Shown in pieces: positions 16,132 through 27,800 of a DNA stretch of 64,000 bases. Numbering within the stretch: the first letter of the stretch is position 1; each line of letters opens with the position of its first letter. The notes beneath the pieces were generated by a model. That model saw only the letters and a program-made list of their open reading frames with translations, did not search any database and was not told where the DNA came from. The stretch comes from CAVPOO01 sp963707015 (GTDB lineage Bacteria; Pseudomonadota; Gammaproteobacteria; Thiohalobacterales; Thiohalobacteraceae), in the NCBI GenBank assembly GCA_963707015.1, contig CAVPOO010000001.1:1-64000 (forward strand), given 5' to 3'. The position numbers and the translations under genes were made by a program.

Positions 16132-16812
16132 CTAGTTCGATGCCACCTTTCTGCCGGCATCGGCCTCAACCGCAGCATCCGCAGAATCGAAGACCTCGCC
16201 CTTGAAAACCCACACCTTCACACCGATCACGCCGTAGGTGGTTCGCGCCTCGGCGAAACCATAGTCAATGTCAGCACGCAGCGTATGCAGCGGCACCCGC
16301 CCTTCCCGGTACCACTCACTGCGGGCAATCTCCGCGCCGTTCAGACGGCCCGCGACATTGATGCGAATCCCCTGCGCGCCCAGTCGCATCGCATTGGAGA
16401 CCGCGCGTTTCATGGCACGCCGAAACATGATGCGCCGCTCGAGTTGCTGGGCGACACTTTCGGCTACCAGCTGGGCATCCAGCTCAGGCTTGCGGACTTC
16501 CTCCACATTGATGTGCACCGGTATACCCATCATCTGGCTCACATCGCGCCGCAGGGTCTCTATGTCCTCGCCCTTTTTCCCAATCACGATACCGGGCCGC
16601 GCTGTGTGCACGGTGATCATGGCATTGCGAGCCGGGCGCTCGATCTGAATCCGGCTCACCGAGGCGTGCGCCAGGCGCTTCTTCAGATAGGCCCGAACCT
16701 CGAGATCTTTGTTCAGGTAGTCAGCATAATTCCTGCTGTCGGCATACCATTTTGAGGTCCAGTCCTTGACTATCCCCAGCCGAATTCCCGTTGGATGTAC
16801 TTTCTGACCCAT
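16132..16812 (-). CDS. rpsC: 30S ribosomal protein S3
   Basis: A 226-residue S3 starting MGQKVHPTGIRLGIVKDW. The KH domain lies at about residues 40-110 with the PGIVIGKKGEDIE loop, followed by the ARRMMFRRAMKRAV-type segment that lines the mRNA entry tunnel. It is followed by rplP after 15 bases. Confidence 0.98.
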   Translation of the reverse strand: MGQKVHPTGIRLGIVKDWTSKWYADSRNYADYLNKDLEVRAYLKKRLAHASVSRIQIERPARNAMITVHTARPGIVIGKKGEDIETLRRDVSQMMGIPVHINVEEVRKPELDAQLVAESVAQQLERRIMFRRAMKRAVSNAMRLGAQGIRINVAGRLNGAEIARSEWYREGRVPLHTLRADIDYGFAEARTTYGVIGVKVWVFKGEVFDSADAAVEADAGRKVASN

Positions 16813-16892
16813 AATGTCGTCTCATTGGGGGGGCAGTGGCCGCTTGCCGGCACTGAATCGGTATTCAGTCGCCCCGCTACTTTCTACACCAG

Positions 16893-17228
16893 CTATTCGC
16901 TGTCACCTACGGTCACGGTAATGTGACTGGTTCTCTTCAGGATCCGGTTGCCGCGCCCTTTCGCGCGCGCGCGAAAGCGCTTCATGGCCCGACCCTCGTT
17001 GACAAATATCGCCGCCACCTTCAGTTCGTCGACGTCTGCACCTTCATTGTGCTCGGCATTTGCGATGGCCGACTCCAGCACCTTCTGCACAATGGACGAG
17101 GCCTTTCGCGTGTTGAACGTCAGCGTCCGCAACGCGTGTTCCACCGGCATGCCACGCACCAGGTCGGCAATCAGACGGCACTTCTGCGGTGAGATATGCG
17201 CGTGACGCAATGTTGCACTGACTTGCAT
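16893..17228 (-). CDS. rplV: 50S ribosomal protein L22
   Basis: A 111-residue L22 starting MQVSATLRHAHISPQKCRLIADLVRG; upstream in-frame extension overlaps rpsS and is not conserved. The long hairpin with the FRARAKGRGNRILKRTSHITV tail reaches the exit tunnel, a site of macrolide resistance changes, and looks wild type. An 80-base gap to rpsC is longer than usual in this operon. Confidence 0.97.
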   Translation of the reverse strand: MQVSATLRHAHISPQKCRLIADLVRGMPVEHALRTLTFNTRKASSIVQKVLESAIANAEHNEGADVDELKVAAIFVNEGRAMKRFRARAKGRGNRILKRTSHITVTVGDSE

Positions 17229-17241
17229 GTCTGCTCTCCCG

Positions 17242-17514
17242 CTATTTCGCCTTGCGATCGCCCGCATGACCGCGGAACGTGCGTGTCGCAGCGAATTCGC
17301 CCAGCTTGTGGCCGACCATGTTTTCATTGACCAGCACCGGTACGTGCTGGCGGCCGTTGTGTACCGCAATCGTCAATCCGACCATATCCGGCAGGATCAT
17401 GGAGCGGCGCGACCAGGTCTTGATTGGCCTCTTGCTGTTGATCGCAACCGCGGCCTCCACCTTTTTCTGCAGGTGGATATCAACAAACGGCCCCTTCTTG
17501 ACTGAACGTGGCAC
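17242..17514 (-). CDS. rpsS: 30S ribosomal protein S19
   Basis: A 90-residue S19 with a GTG start (PRSVKKGPFVDIHL). It has TWSRRSMILPDMVGLTIAVHNGRQHVPV and ENMVGHKLGEFAATRTFRGH. It sits in the head of the 30S near S13. It lies 31 bases after rplB and 13 bases before rplV. Confidence 0.98.
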   Translation of the reverse strand: MPRSVKKGPFVDIHLQKKVEAAVAINSKRPIKTWSRRSMILPDMVGLTIAVHNGRQHVPVLVNENMVGHKLGEFAATRTFRGHAGDRKAK

Positions 17515-17545
17515 TCTGAAAACCTCTCTTTATGCTGAAATGCTT

Positions 17546-18376
17546 CTACTTCCGACTGCTGCGACGCCGCACAATCATGCTGTCCGTGCGCTTGTTGTTG
17601 CGCGTCTTGTAGCCCTTGGTCGGCGTGCCCCAGGGTGAAACCGGGTGCCGCCCACCCGAGGTGCGCCCTTCGCCACCACCATGCGGGTGATCAACCGGAT
17701 TCATGACAACACCGCGCACCGTCGGGCGAACACCGCGCCAGCGTTTGGCGCCGGCCTTGCCGAGGGACTCCAGGTTGTGCTCCATGTTCCCGACTTCGCC
17801 GATCGTGCCGCGGCAGTCCGCATGTATCTTGCGCATTTCGCCCGAACGCAAACGCAACGTGGCATGATCACCCTCGCGTGCGACCAGTTGCACGCTGTTT
17901 CCTGCACTACGGGCTATCTGACCGCCTTTGCCAGGCCGCATCTCGACACAATGCACCAGGGTGCCGACCGGGATATTACGCAAAGGCATGGCATTGCCCG
18001 GCTTGATCGGTGCATGGCTGCCGGACTGTATCGGGGAACCCACTTCAATTCCTTTGGGCGCCAGTATATAGCGCCGCTCACCATCCCGATAGAGCACCAG
18101 CGCAATATTCGCACTGCGATTGGGATCGTACTCGATACGCTCGACGCGGCCTTCAAGCCCATCCTTGTTACGCTTGAAATCGACGATCCGGTAACGTTGC
18201 TTGTGACCGCCGCCGCGATGGCGCGTGGTAATCCGGCCATTGTTGTTACGGCCGCCCGTGCGGGTCTTTTTCCCCACCAGCGGCTCATGAGGCGCGCCCT
18301 TGTGCAGCGAGGCATCGCTGCCTCTGACCACGAAACGGCGGCCCGGCGAGGTCGGCTTAGCTTTTACAACAGCCAT
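17546..18376 (-). CDS. rplB: 50S ribosomal protein L2
   Basis: A 276-residue L2. The RNA-binding core has NNNGRITTRHRGGGHKQRYR, and the C-terminal GVVMNPVDHPHGGGEGR carries the histidine important for peptidyl transferase centre structure. The C-terminal KTRNNKRTDSMIVRRRSS is usual. Its start overlaps the rplW stop by one base. Confidence 0.99.
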   Translation of the reverse strand: MAVVKAKPTSPGRRFVVRGSDASLHKGAPHEPLVGKKTRTGGRNNNGRITTRHRGGGHKQRYRIVDFKRNKDGLEGRVERIEYDPNRSANIALVLYRDGERRYILAPKGIEVGSPIQSGSHAPIKPGNAMPLRNIPVGTLVHCVEMRPGKGGQIARSAGNSVQLVAREGDHATLRLRSGEMRKIHADCRGTIGEVGNMEHNLESLGKAGAKRWRGVRPTVRGVVMNPVDHPHGGGEGRTSGGRHPVSPWGTPTKGYKTRNNKRTDSMIVRRRSSRK

Positions 18377-18672
18377 TATTCAGCCCCCATAAAGTTGATG
18401 TCATGCCCTTCCTGCAGCGTGACATAGGCCTTCTTCCAGTCCGCGCGCCGCCCCAGCCTGTTACCGAAACGCTTGACCTTGCCCTTGACATTCGCCAGCT
18501 GCACACTGGCAACCTTCACATCAAACATCAGTTCCACAGCCTGACGAACCTCCGGCTTGGAGGCGTCGGGCACGACCTTGAACACGAACTGGCGGGCGCT
18601 ATCCGCAAGCCGGGCGCTCTTTTCCGAAACCAGGGGCTCCACCAGCACCTTCATCAATCGCTCCTGACTCAT
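18376..18672 (-). CDS. rplW: 50S ribosomal protein L23
   Basis: A 98-residue L23 with VLVEPLVSEKSARLAD and VKGKVKRFGNRLGRRADWKKAYVTL. It lies at the polypeptide exit, where trigger factor and SRP bind. Its ATG overlaps the rplD stop by four bases, indicating coupled translation. Confidence 0.98.
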   Translation of the reverse strand: MSQERLMKVLVEPLVSEKSARLADSARQFVFKVVPDASKPEVRQAVELMFDVKVASVQLANVKGKVKRFGNRLGRRADWKKAYVTLQEGHDINFMGAE

Positions 18673-19274
18673 GCCAGCTTCTCCTCAATTTTCTGCAAGG
18701 CAGGAACCGTAATCAGAACCTTGTCAAAGCCGATCAGGCTGACCGGATCCGCGGTGTCGGAGTCGCAGACCGCGACCGAATACAGGTTCCGGGCGGCCAG
18801 ATACAGATTCTCATCCGGGTTGTCGCACACGATGAGCACATCATTGAGCCCGAGTTCCTTGAGCTTCGCGATCAGCTGGCGGGTCTTCGCTTCGGCAACA
18901 CCGAAGCTGTCCACCACGACCAGGCGCTGCTGGCGGATCAGCTCGGACAGGATGGAGCACATGGCACCGCGATACATCTTCTTGTTGAGCTTCTGGGCGT
19001 GATTCTGGGGACGCGCCGCGAAGGCCCTGCCACCCCCACGCCACAAGGGACTGCGGATGGTGCCTGCCCGCGCGCGCCCGGTACCCTTCTGTCGCCAGGG
19101 TTTGCTGCCGCCGCCGCGCACATCGGAACGCGTCTTCTGGGCACGGGTGCCTTGACGGGCACCGGCCAGCACCGCCGTGACTGCCTGATGTACCAGCGGC
19201 TCATTGAACTCGCGGGCAAATGCCGCGTCCGAGACGGTTACTGACTTGCCGCCTTGAACCTGTAGTTCCATCAC
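18669..19274 (-). CDS. rplD: 50S ribosomal protein L4
   Basis: A 201-residue L4, the E. coli length. The tunnel loop RSDVRGGGSKPWRQKGTGRARAGTIRSPLWRGGG is intact, a region where changes give macrolide resistance. In E. coli L4 also represses the S10 operon by acting on its leader; the leader here is different (it follows tuf directly), so conservation of that control is doubtful. Confidence 0.98.
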   Translation of the reverse strand: MMELQVQGGKSVTVSDAAFAREFNEPLVHQAVTAVLAGARQGTRAQKTRSDVRGGGSKPWRQKGTGRARAGTIRSPLWRGGGRAFAARPQNHAQKLNKKMYRGAMCSILSELIRQQRLVVVDSFGVAEAKTRQLIAKLKELGLNDVLIVCDNPDENLYLAARNLYSVAVCDSDTADPVSLIGFDKVLITVPALQKIEEKLA

Positions 19275-19924
19275 TGCGTCTCCTGGCGGGTCTTCACCGC
19301 TGGTCGGACAACCAGGTCACCGCCCCGTGAACCGGGCACCGCACCCTTGACCAGCAGCAGGTTACGATCGATGTCGACACGGATTACCTCAAGGTTCTGG
19401 GCGCAGCGCTGTGCGTTACCCATATGGCCTGCCATTTTCTTCCCCTTCAATACCCGCCCCGGCGTCTGATTCTGGCCGATGGAACCCGGCGCCCTGTGTG
19501 ACAGCGAATTGCCATGGGTGGCATCCTGCATGTGGAAGTTGTGACGCTTCACGCCGCCCGCGAATCCCTTACCAATGGTGGTGCCCGTTACATCGACCTT
19601 TTGACCGGCGGCAAACATATCCACCTTCAGCTCCGACCCAACCTCGATCTCCGCACCCTCGTCGTCGCCCAGACGAAATTCCCACACGCCCCGCCCCGGT
19701 TCCACCCCGGCCTTGGCGAAATGGCCACCCATGGGCTTGGTCACACGTGAGGCCCGGCGTTTGCCGGTCGTCACCTGCAGCGCGCGGTAACCCTGGGCTG
19801 CATGCGTCTTGACCTGGGACACACGGTTCGGCTCGACTTCAATGACAGTAACGGGCACGGATACCCCCTCATCTGTAAAGATGCGAGTCATGCCTGCCTT
19901 GCGACCAACCAATCCGATAGCCAT
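19271..19924 (-). CDS. rplC: 50S ribosomal protein L3
   Basis: A 217-residue L3 starting MAIGLVGRKAGMTRIFTDEG. The central loop HGNSLSHRAPGSIGQNQTPGRVLKGKKMAGHMG includes the glutamine methylated by PrmB in E. coli and approaches the peptidyl transferase centre. Its stop overlaps the rplD ATG by four bases. Confidence 0.98.
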   Translation of the reverse strand: MAIGLVGRKAGMTRIFTDEGVSVPVTVIEVEPNRVSQVKTHAAQGYRALQVTTGKRRASRVTKPMGGHFAKAGVEPGRGVWEFRLGDDEGAEIEVGSELKVDMFAAGQKVDVTGTTIGKGFAGGVKRHNFHMQDATHGNSLSHRAPGSIGQNQTPGRVLKGKKMAGHMGNAQRCAQNLEVIRVDIDRNLLLVKGAVPGSRGGDLVVRPAVKTRQETQ

Positions 19925-19982
19925 TGTCTATATCCCCGTAGCAGCGCGCCTGTTCGTGACGACCAGCGTCGCTCCTGCACCA

Positions 19983-20297
19983 TCAATTCAGTTTAATCTG
20001 CACATCCACACCGGCCGCCAGATCCAGTTTCATCAGGGCGTCGACGGTCTTGTCCGTTGGATCCACGATGTCCATCAGGCGCTTGTGCGTGCGAAGCTCA
20101 TACTGATCCCGCGCATCCTTGTTGACGTGCGGCGAGATCAGAATGGTAAAGCGCTCTTTCTTGGTGGGCAGCGGAATCGGACCACGCACCTGCGCACCCG
20201 TCCGTCTCGCGGTCTCCACAATCTCACGCGCCGACTGATCAATCAGACGGTGATCGAATGCCTTGAGGCGGATACGTATTCTCTGATTCGTCGCCAT
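19983..20297 (-). CDS. rpsJ: 30S ribosomal protein S10
   Basis: A 104-residue S10, one longer than E. coli, with RIRLKAFDHRLIDQSAREIVETA and the HKRLMDIVDPTDKTVDALMKL end. Besides its place in the 30S head it is NusE, the partner of NusB in antitermination. It is the first gene of the S10 operon, 107 bases after the upstream tuf copy. No strong Shine-Dalgarno or promoter is clear in that spacer. Confidence 0.98.
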   Translation of the reverse strand: MATNQRIRIRLKAFDHRLIDQSAREIVETARRTGAQVRGPIPLPTKKERFTILISPHVNKDARDQYELRTHKRLMDIVDPTDKTVDALMKLDLAAGVDVQIKLN

Positions 20298-20324
20298 TTC
20301 GAGTTACCAACTTTCCACAATGTA

Positions 20325-20336
20325 AGCTACTGGCCT
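20325..20336 (-). repeat. remnant of the 5' end of tRNA-Trp
   Basis: The 12 bases read AGGCCAGTAGCT on the - strand, identical to the first 12 bases of tRNA-Trp at 37343-37354. Beyond them the two loci diverge. They are the outer end of a 1.27 kb block shared by the two tuf loci, so a piece of the tRNA gene has been copied to the tuf-rpsJ junction. Confidence 0.85.
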
Positions 20337-20348
20337 AAAACTGGTGAG

Positions 20349-20396
20349 GAGTGAGGGCGGATGCGCGGGGACGCTGATACCCCGCACGCCTCACTC
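20349..20396 (-). terminator. hairpin after tuf, copy 1
   Basis: On the - strand GAGTGAGGCGTGCGGGG faces CCCCGCGCATCCGCCCTCACTC, a long GC-rich hairpin just after the tuf stop, followed by AGTTTTAGG. It may be a weak terminator or an mRNA processing or stability element between tuf and rpsJ. The identical hairpin follows the other tuf copy. Confidence 0.55.
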
Positions 20397-20404
20397 CCAA
20401 CCCC

Positions 20405-21598
20405 TCACTCAAGTATCTTCGACACCACCCCGGCACCCACCGTCCGGCCACCTTCACGGATCGCAAAACGCAACCCCTCTTCCATCGCAATCGGCGCAAT
20501 CAACGACACCGTCATCTTCACATTGTCTCCCGGCATCACCATCTCCACACCCTCCGGCAAATCGCACGCACCCGTCACGTCCGTCGTCCGAAAGTAAAAC
20601 TGCGGCCGATAACCATTGAAAAACGGCGTATGACGACCCCCCTCGTCCTTGCTCAGCACATACACCTCACACTCAAACTTCGTGTGCGGCGTGATCGATC
20701 CCGGCTTCGCCAACACCTGACCACGCTCCACATCATCACGCTTCGTACCACGCAACAAGACTCCCACATTGTCCCCAGCCTCACCCGCGTCCAGAAGCTT
20801 GCGGAACATCTCTACACCCGTGCACGTCGTCTTGGTCGTCTCCCGTATACCTACTATCTCAATCTCTTCCCCAACCTTCACACGACCACGCTCTATACGT
20901 CCCGTCACCACCGTCCCTCGACCCGAAATCGAAAATACATCCTCAATCGGCATCAAAAACGGCTGGTCAATCGGCCGCTCCGGCACCGGTATGTAATCAT
21001 CCAGCGCCGCCAGCAACTTCTCTATCGACGGCACCCCTATGTCACTGCCGTCCCCCTCCAGCGCCTTCAGCGCACTCCCAATCACAATCGGCGTGTCATC
21101 CCCAGGAAACTCATATGAACTCAGCAAATCCCGAACCTCCATCTCCACCAACTCCAGAAGCTCGGCATCGTCCACCATGTCCGCCTTGTTCATGTACACC
21201 ACGATGTACGGCACTCCCACCTGCCGCGCCAGCAGTATGTGCTCCCGCGTCTGCGGCATCGGACCGTCCGCCGCACTCACCACCAAAATCGCTCCGTCCA
21301 TCTGCGCCGCACCCGTGATCATGTTCTTCACATAATCCGCATGACCCGGACAGTCCACATGCGCATAGTGACGATTGGCCGTCTCGTACTCCACGTGCGC
21401 CGTCGCAATCGTTATCCCTCGCGCCCGCTCCTCAGGTGCATTGTCAATCTGATCGTACGCTCGAAACTCCCCACGCCCCATCTTCTCCGCAGAAACCTTC
21501 GTCAACGCCGCCGTCAGCGTCGTCTTACCATGGTCCACGTGACCTATCGTCCCCACATTCACATGCGGCTTCGTACGCTCAAATTTTTCCTTGGACAC
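20405..21598 (-). CDS. tuf: elongation factor Tu, copy 1
   Basis: A 397-residue EF-Tu carrying aminoacyl-tRNA to the ribosome. GTP-binding motifs GHVDHGKT, DCPGH and NKAD are intact. It ends the str operon after fusA. The start codon is GTG, whereas the other copy starts ATG. The two proteins are identical, and I see one synonymous base difference (21212 versus 38230). Codon use is unlike the neighbours: G- or T-ending codons dominate (ACG, GCG, GTG, GGG), and ten isoleucines use ATA, which is very rare in highly expressed gammaproteobacterial genes. Confidence 0.99.
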   Translation of the reverse strand: MSKEKFERTKPHVNVGTIGHVDHGKTTLTAALTKVSAEKMGRGEFRAYDQIDNAPEERARGITIATAHVEYETANRHYAHVDCPGHADYVKNMITGAAQMDGAILVVSAADGPMPQTREHILLARQVGVPYIVVYMNKADMVDDAELLELVEMEVRDLLSSYEFPGDDTPIVIGSALKALEGDGSDIGVPSIEKLLAALDDYIPVPERPIDQPFLMPIEDVFSISGRGTVVTGRIERGRVKVGEEIEIVGIRETTKTTCTGVEMFRKLLDAGEAGDNVGVLLRGTKRDDVERGQVLAKPGSITPHTKFECEVYVLSKDEGGRHTPFFNGYRPQFYFRTTDVTGACDLPEGVEMVMPGDNVKMTVSLIAPIAMEEGLRFAIREGGRTVGAGVVSKILE

Positions 21599-21639
21599 CT
21601 TTGACTACCTCATTCTCGTTCTGAATTGCGCCTGAAAAA

Positions 21640-23739
<2,100 letters not shown>

Positions 23740-23765
23740 GGGCTAATTCCCTTGCTGAACCTGTC

Positions 23766-24236
23766 TTACCAACGATAATGTGCAAAGGCTTTGTTTGCCT
23801 CTGCCATGCGATGCGTATCTTCGCGCTTCTTCACCGCCGAACCACGACTCTCGGCCGCATCCATGATTTCGCCGCCCAGCCGCTGCGCCATGGATTTCTC
23901 GCCCCGCTTGCGCGCGGCATCGATCATCCAGCGCATTGCCAGGGTATTGCGGCGCAAAGGCCGGACTTCGATCGGCACCTGGTAGGTCGCACCACCCACG
24001 CGGCGGGATTTCACCTCCACGACCGGGCGCACGTTATCCAGCGCCTTGTTCAGCACCTCAACCGGATCATCGGCACCCCGCTGACCGACGTGGTCCAGTG
24101 CGCCGTATACGATCTTCTCAGCCACTGACTTCTTGCCGCGGCTCATCACCATGTTGACGAACTTGGCGAGCAATTCACTGCCGTACTTGGGATCCGGCAG
24201 AATCTCGCGGCGACCGATAACTCTTTTTCTCGACAT
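23766..24236 (-). CDS. rpsG: 30S ribosomal protein S7
   Basis: A 156-residue S7 starting MSRKRVIGRREILPDPKYGSELLAKFVN. It nucleates the 30S head and touches E-site tRNA. In E. coli S7 represses the str operon through the rpsL-rpsG spacer; here that spacer is 114 bases, long enough to hold such a site. Confidence 0.98.
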   Translation of the reverse strand: MSRKRVIGRREILPDPKYGSELLAKFVNMVMSRGKKSVAEKIVYGALDHVGQRGADDPVEVLNKALDNVRPVVEVKSRRVGGATYQVPIEVRPLRRNTLAMRWMIDAARKRGEKSMAQRLGGEIMDAAESRGSAVKKREDTHRMAEANKAFAHYRW

Positions 24237-24350
24237 CGTGTTTAATACGTCCTGTCACTCAATAGGGGGCTAACCCGATTTTCAGCTGTTTTACCTGTCT
24301 CGCTGCACTGCCGCGCCAGACGGGGGCAGTTATGTTGCGCTCCGCAGCGG

Positions 24351-24725
24351 CTAAGCCTTGGGCCGCTTGGCTCCGTACTTGGAGCGACCCTGGCGACGCG
24401 CCTCCACACCCGAGGCATCGAGACTCCCGCGCACGGTGTGATAGCGCACGCCCGGCAGATCCTTGACACGACCGCCGCGGATCAGTACCACCGAGTGTTC
24501 CTGAAGGTTATGTCCTTCACCGCCAATATAAGTCGTTACCTCATAGCCATTGGTAAGGCGAACACGGGCCACTTTGCGCAGGGCCGAGTTGGGCTTCTTC
24601 GGCGTCGTCGTATACACACGCGTGCAGACACCGCGCTTCTGCGGTGCCGCCTCAAGCGCCGGGACATTACTTTTCTCAACCTTACGCTTGCGCGGTTTGC
24701 GTACTAACTGATTGATTGTTGACAT
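24351..24725 (-). CDS. rpsL: 30S ribosomal protein S12
   Basis: A 124-residue S12 starting MSTINQLVRKPRKRKVEKS. The decoding loops TTPKKPNSALRKVARV and GGRVKDLPGVRYHTVRG are wild type, with the lysines whose replacement gives streptomycin resistance and the aspartate that RimO modifies in E. coli. It is the first gene of the str operon, about 95 bases after a clear promoter. Longer upstream frames run into the leader hairpin and are rejected. Confidence 0.98.
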   Translation of the reverse strand: MSTINQLVRKPRKRKVEKSNVPALEAAPQKRGVCTRVYTTTPKKPNSALRKVARVRLTNGYEVTTYIGGEGHNLQEHSVVLIRGGRVKDLPGVRYHTVRGSLDASGVEARRQGRSKYGAKRPKA

Positions 24726-24779
24726 GAAAATAGTTGCTCTAGTCAGTGCCGGGTCGCACAGTCCAGCGACCCGAAAACA

Positions 24780-24814
24780 AACGACAGGCCGGTACGTACC
24801 CCCGGCCTGTCGTT
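24780..24814 (-). terminator. hairpin in the str operon leader / rpoC terminator
   Basis: A perfect 13-base inverted repeat (AACGACAGGCCGG facing CCGGCCTGTCGTT) with a 9-base loop. On the - strand it is followed by TGTTTTC. It is downstream of rpoC and also just after the start of the str promoter transcript, so it may end rpoC read-through, act as an attenuator for rpsL, or both. Confidence 0.65.
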
Positions 24815-24826
24815 GAAAGAGGCGCA

Positions 24827-24855
24827 ATTTTAGAGAGGCCTGAAATCCCTGTCAA
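24827..24855 (-). promoter_or_regulatory. sigma-70 type promoter of the str operon
   Basis: On the - strand TTGACA (24850-24855) and TAAAAT (24827-24832) are separated by exactly 17 bases, a near-consensus sigma-70 promoter. It lies between the rpoC stop and rpsL and would start transcription near 24820. Confidence 0.85.
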
Positions 24856-24883
24856 GCCATATTGTTAACCCAGGCGGCTGTAA

Positions 24884-27800
24884 TCAGGACTCCGCCACCT
24901 GATCACTCGACACCTCGTCCGTCGGGGATTCATCCGTCAGACCCAGCTCCACGGCGATTTCCTCGGCGGTGAGCTTGGGCTGACGCCTGCGCTGCCGCTC
25001 CAGGTGGTGGGCAAGCCCTGTCCCGGCCGGAATCAGGCGACCAACGATGACATTTTCCTTCAGACCACGCAGATCATCGCGCAAACCCCGCACCGCTGCC
25101 TCGGTGAGTACCCGGGTCGTCTCCTGGAAGGAGGCCGCGGATATAAAGGATTCCGTCGCCAGCGACGCCTTGGTAATGCCGAGGAGTATGGGATCCCATT
25201 TGGCGGGCTCTTTATCCTCCTTCGCGACACGCTCGTTTTCATCCAGGACCCGGGAACGCTCCACCTGCTCACCCTTCAGGAACTGGGTCTCTGCCGGATC
25301 CGTGATCTCCACCTTGCGCAGCATCTGACGGATGATGACCTCGATGTGCTTGTCATTGATCTTGACACCCTGGAGCCGGTAGACATCCTGGATCTCCTTG
25401 ACAAGGTAATCCGCCATGGCCGTCGTTCCCAGCAGACGCAGGATATCGTGCGGATTGGGCTCACCGTCGACGATGGTCTCACCCTTCTCGACATGCTCAC
25501 CCTCGAACACCGTGACATGCCGCCATTTCGGAATGAGCTCCTCGTGCTGATCACCGTTCGCATCCGTGATAATCAGCCGCTGCTTGCCCTTGGTATCCTT
25601 GCCGAAACTCGTGGTACCGGAACGCTCGGCAAGAATCGCGGGCTCTTTCGGCTTGCGGGCCTCGAACAGGTCCGCGACGCGCGGCAAACCGCCGGTGATA
25701 TCACGGGTCTTGGATGATTCCTGCGGAATTCGGGCCACAACGTCACCCACCTCCACCGTCGAGGCATCCTCGAGTCCCACAATGGCGCCGGCGGGCAGGA
25801 AGTAGTGCGCCGGCATCTCGGTACCGGCGATCTTCAGCTCTTTGCCGCTCTCGTCCACCAGCTTCACCATCGGCCGCAGATCCTTGCCCATCGAGCCGCG
25901 CTGTTTGGGATCGGTCACAACCAGGCTGGAAAGACCGGTGAATTCATCGGTCTGACGATTGACGGAGATGCCGTCGACGAAATCGCTGAACCGCACCAGC
26001 CCGGCCACCTCGGTCACAATCGGGTGCGTATGCGGATCCCAGCTGGCAACGATCTGCCCCGGCTCGACGGCATCCCCTTCATTGACCGACAGCACCGCGC
26101 CATAGGGGATCTTGTAACGTTCGCGCTCACGGCCGTTCGCGTCGATCACGCCGACTTCGCCAGAACGCGAAACCGCGACCAGATTGTTGTCCTTGTTCTG
26201 AACTGTCTTGATGTTGTGCAGCCGAATCCTGCCGACCGATTTTACTTCCACATTATTGATGGTGGCCGCGCGGCTTGCGGCACCGCCAATATGGAAGGTC
26301 CGCATGGTAAGCTGCGTGCCGGGCTCGCCGATACTCTGCGCAGCGATCACACCCACCGCCTCACCTGCATTGACGCGGTGGCCGCGCGCCAGATCGCGAC
26401 CATAGCACTTCGCGCAGACGCCATAGCGAATCGCACAGGTGATCGGTGAACGCACGCGGATTTCATCAATACCCTGGGCCTCGATCTTTTGCACCCATGC
26501 CTCATCCAGCAGGGTACCGTTCGGCACCGCTATCTCGTCCGTGCCCGGCACATAGGTATCATCAACAGTAACGCGACCGAGCACCCGTTCGTGCAAGGGC
26601 TCGACGATATCACCACCTTCCACGATCGGGGTCATGAGGAGACCTTCCTGGGTGCCACAATCACCCCCCGTAACCACCAGATCCTGGGCCACATCGACCA
26701 GCCGCCGGGTAAGATAGCCCGAGTTCGCAGTCTTCAGCGCCGTGTCCGCCAGACCCTTGCGCGCGCCGTGTGTCGAGATAAAGTATTGCAGAACATCCAG
26801 CCCTTCACGGAAATTGGCGGTGATCGGGGTCTCGATAATGGAGCCATCGGGTTTGGCCATAAGGCCGCGCATCCCGGCAAGCTGGCGAATCTGGGCGGCA
26901 CTGCCTCGCGCACCGGAGTCGGCCATCATGTAAATAGAGTTGAAGGAAGGCTGACTGATCTTGTTGCCCTCGCGGTCAGTCACCTCCTCACTGCCCAGTT
27001 TTTCCATCATGGCCTTGGCAACCTGGTCGTTGGTTCGTGACCAGATGTCCACCACCTTGTTGTAGCGTTCACCGTTGGTCACCAGGCCCGACGTGTACTG
27101 GTTCTCGATTTCCTTCACCTCTCCCTCGGCCCTGGCGAGAATGCCGGCCTTTTCCTCCGGAATCACCATATCGTTGATACCAAAAGAGACACCCGCACGG
27201 GTCGCGTACGCGAAACCGGTGTACATGAGCCGGTCGGCAAAGATAACGGTGTCCTTCAGTCCGACCTGACGATAGCAGGCATTGATAAGGCGGGAAATCG
27301 CCTTCTTGGAAAGGTCCCGATTGATGAGCTCAAAAGGCAGACGCTCGGGGAGAATCTCGCTCAACAGGGCACGCCCGACAGTCGTTTCCACTGTCCTGCG
27401 GCGGGCCTTCGCCTCACCACCAGCGTCCGGCATCGGCTCGTCGAGCCGCACCTTGACCCTGGCATGCAGGGCAACCGCGCCACTGGAATAGGCCCGATGC
27501 AACTCGTTCATGTCGGCAAACACCATCCCCTCACCCGGCGCGTTAACGCGTTCCCTGGTCATGTAATACAGACCCAGAACCACGTCCTGCGACGGCACAA
27601 TGATGGGTTCCCCGTTGGCCGGTGCCAGGACATTATTCGTCGACATCATCAGGGCCCGCGCCTCGAGCTGCGCCTCGATTGACAGTGGCACATGCACTGC
27701 CATCTGGTCACCGTCGAAGTCGGCATTGAACGCTGCACATACCAGCGGATGCAATTGAATGGCCTTGCCCTCGACGAGTATCGGCTCAAACGCCTGGATG

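Noticed and set aside
20344..20619. Proline- and serine-rich + strand frames opposite tuf, found twice
   Set aside because: They appear twice only because tuf is duplicated, and their make-up follows from the biased tuf codons read backwards.
24743..24773. Possible second promoter upstream of rpsL inside the leader
   Set aside because: No -35/-10 pair of reasonable spacing; the TTGACA-TAAAAT pair further up is far better.
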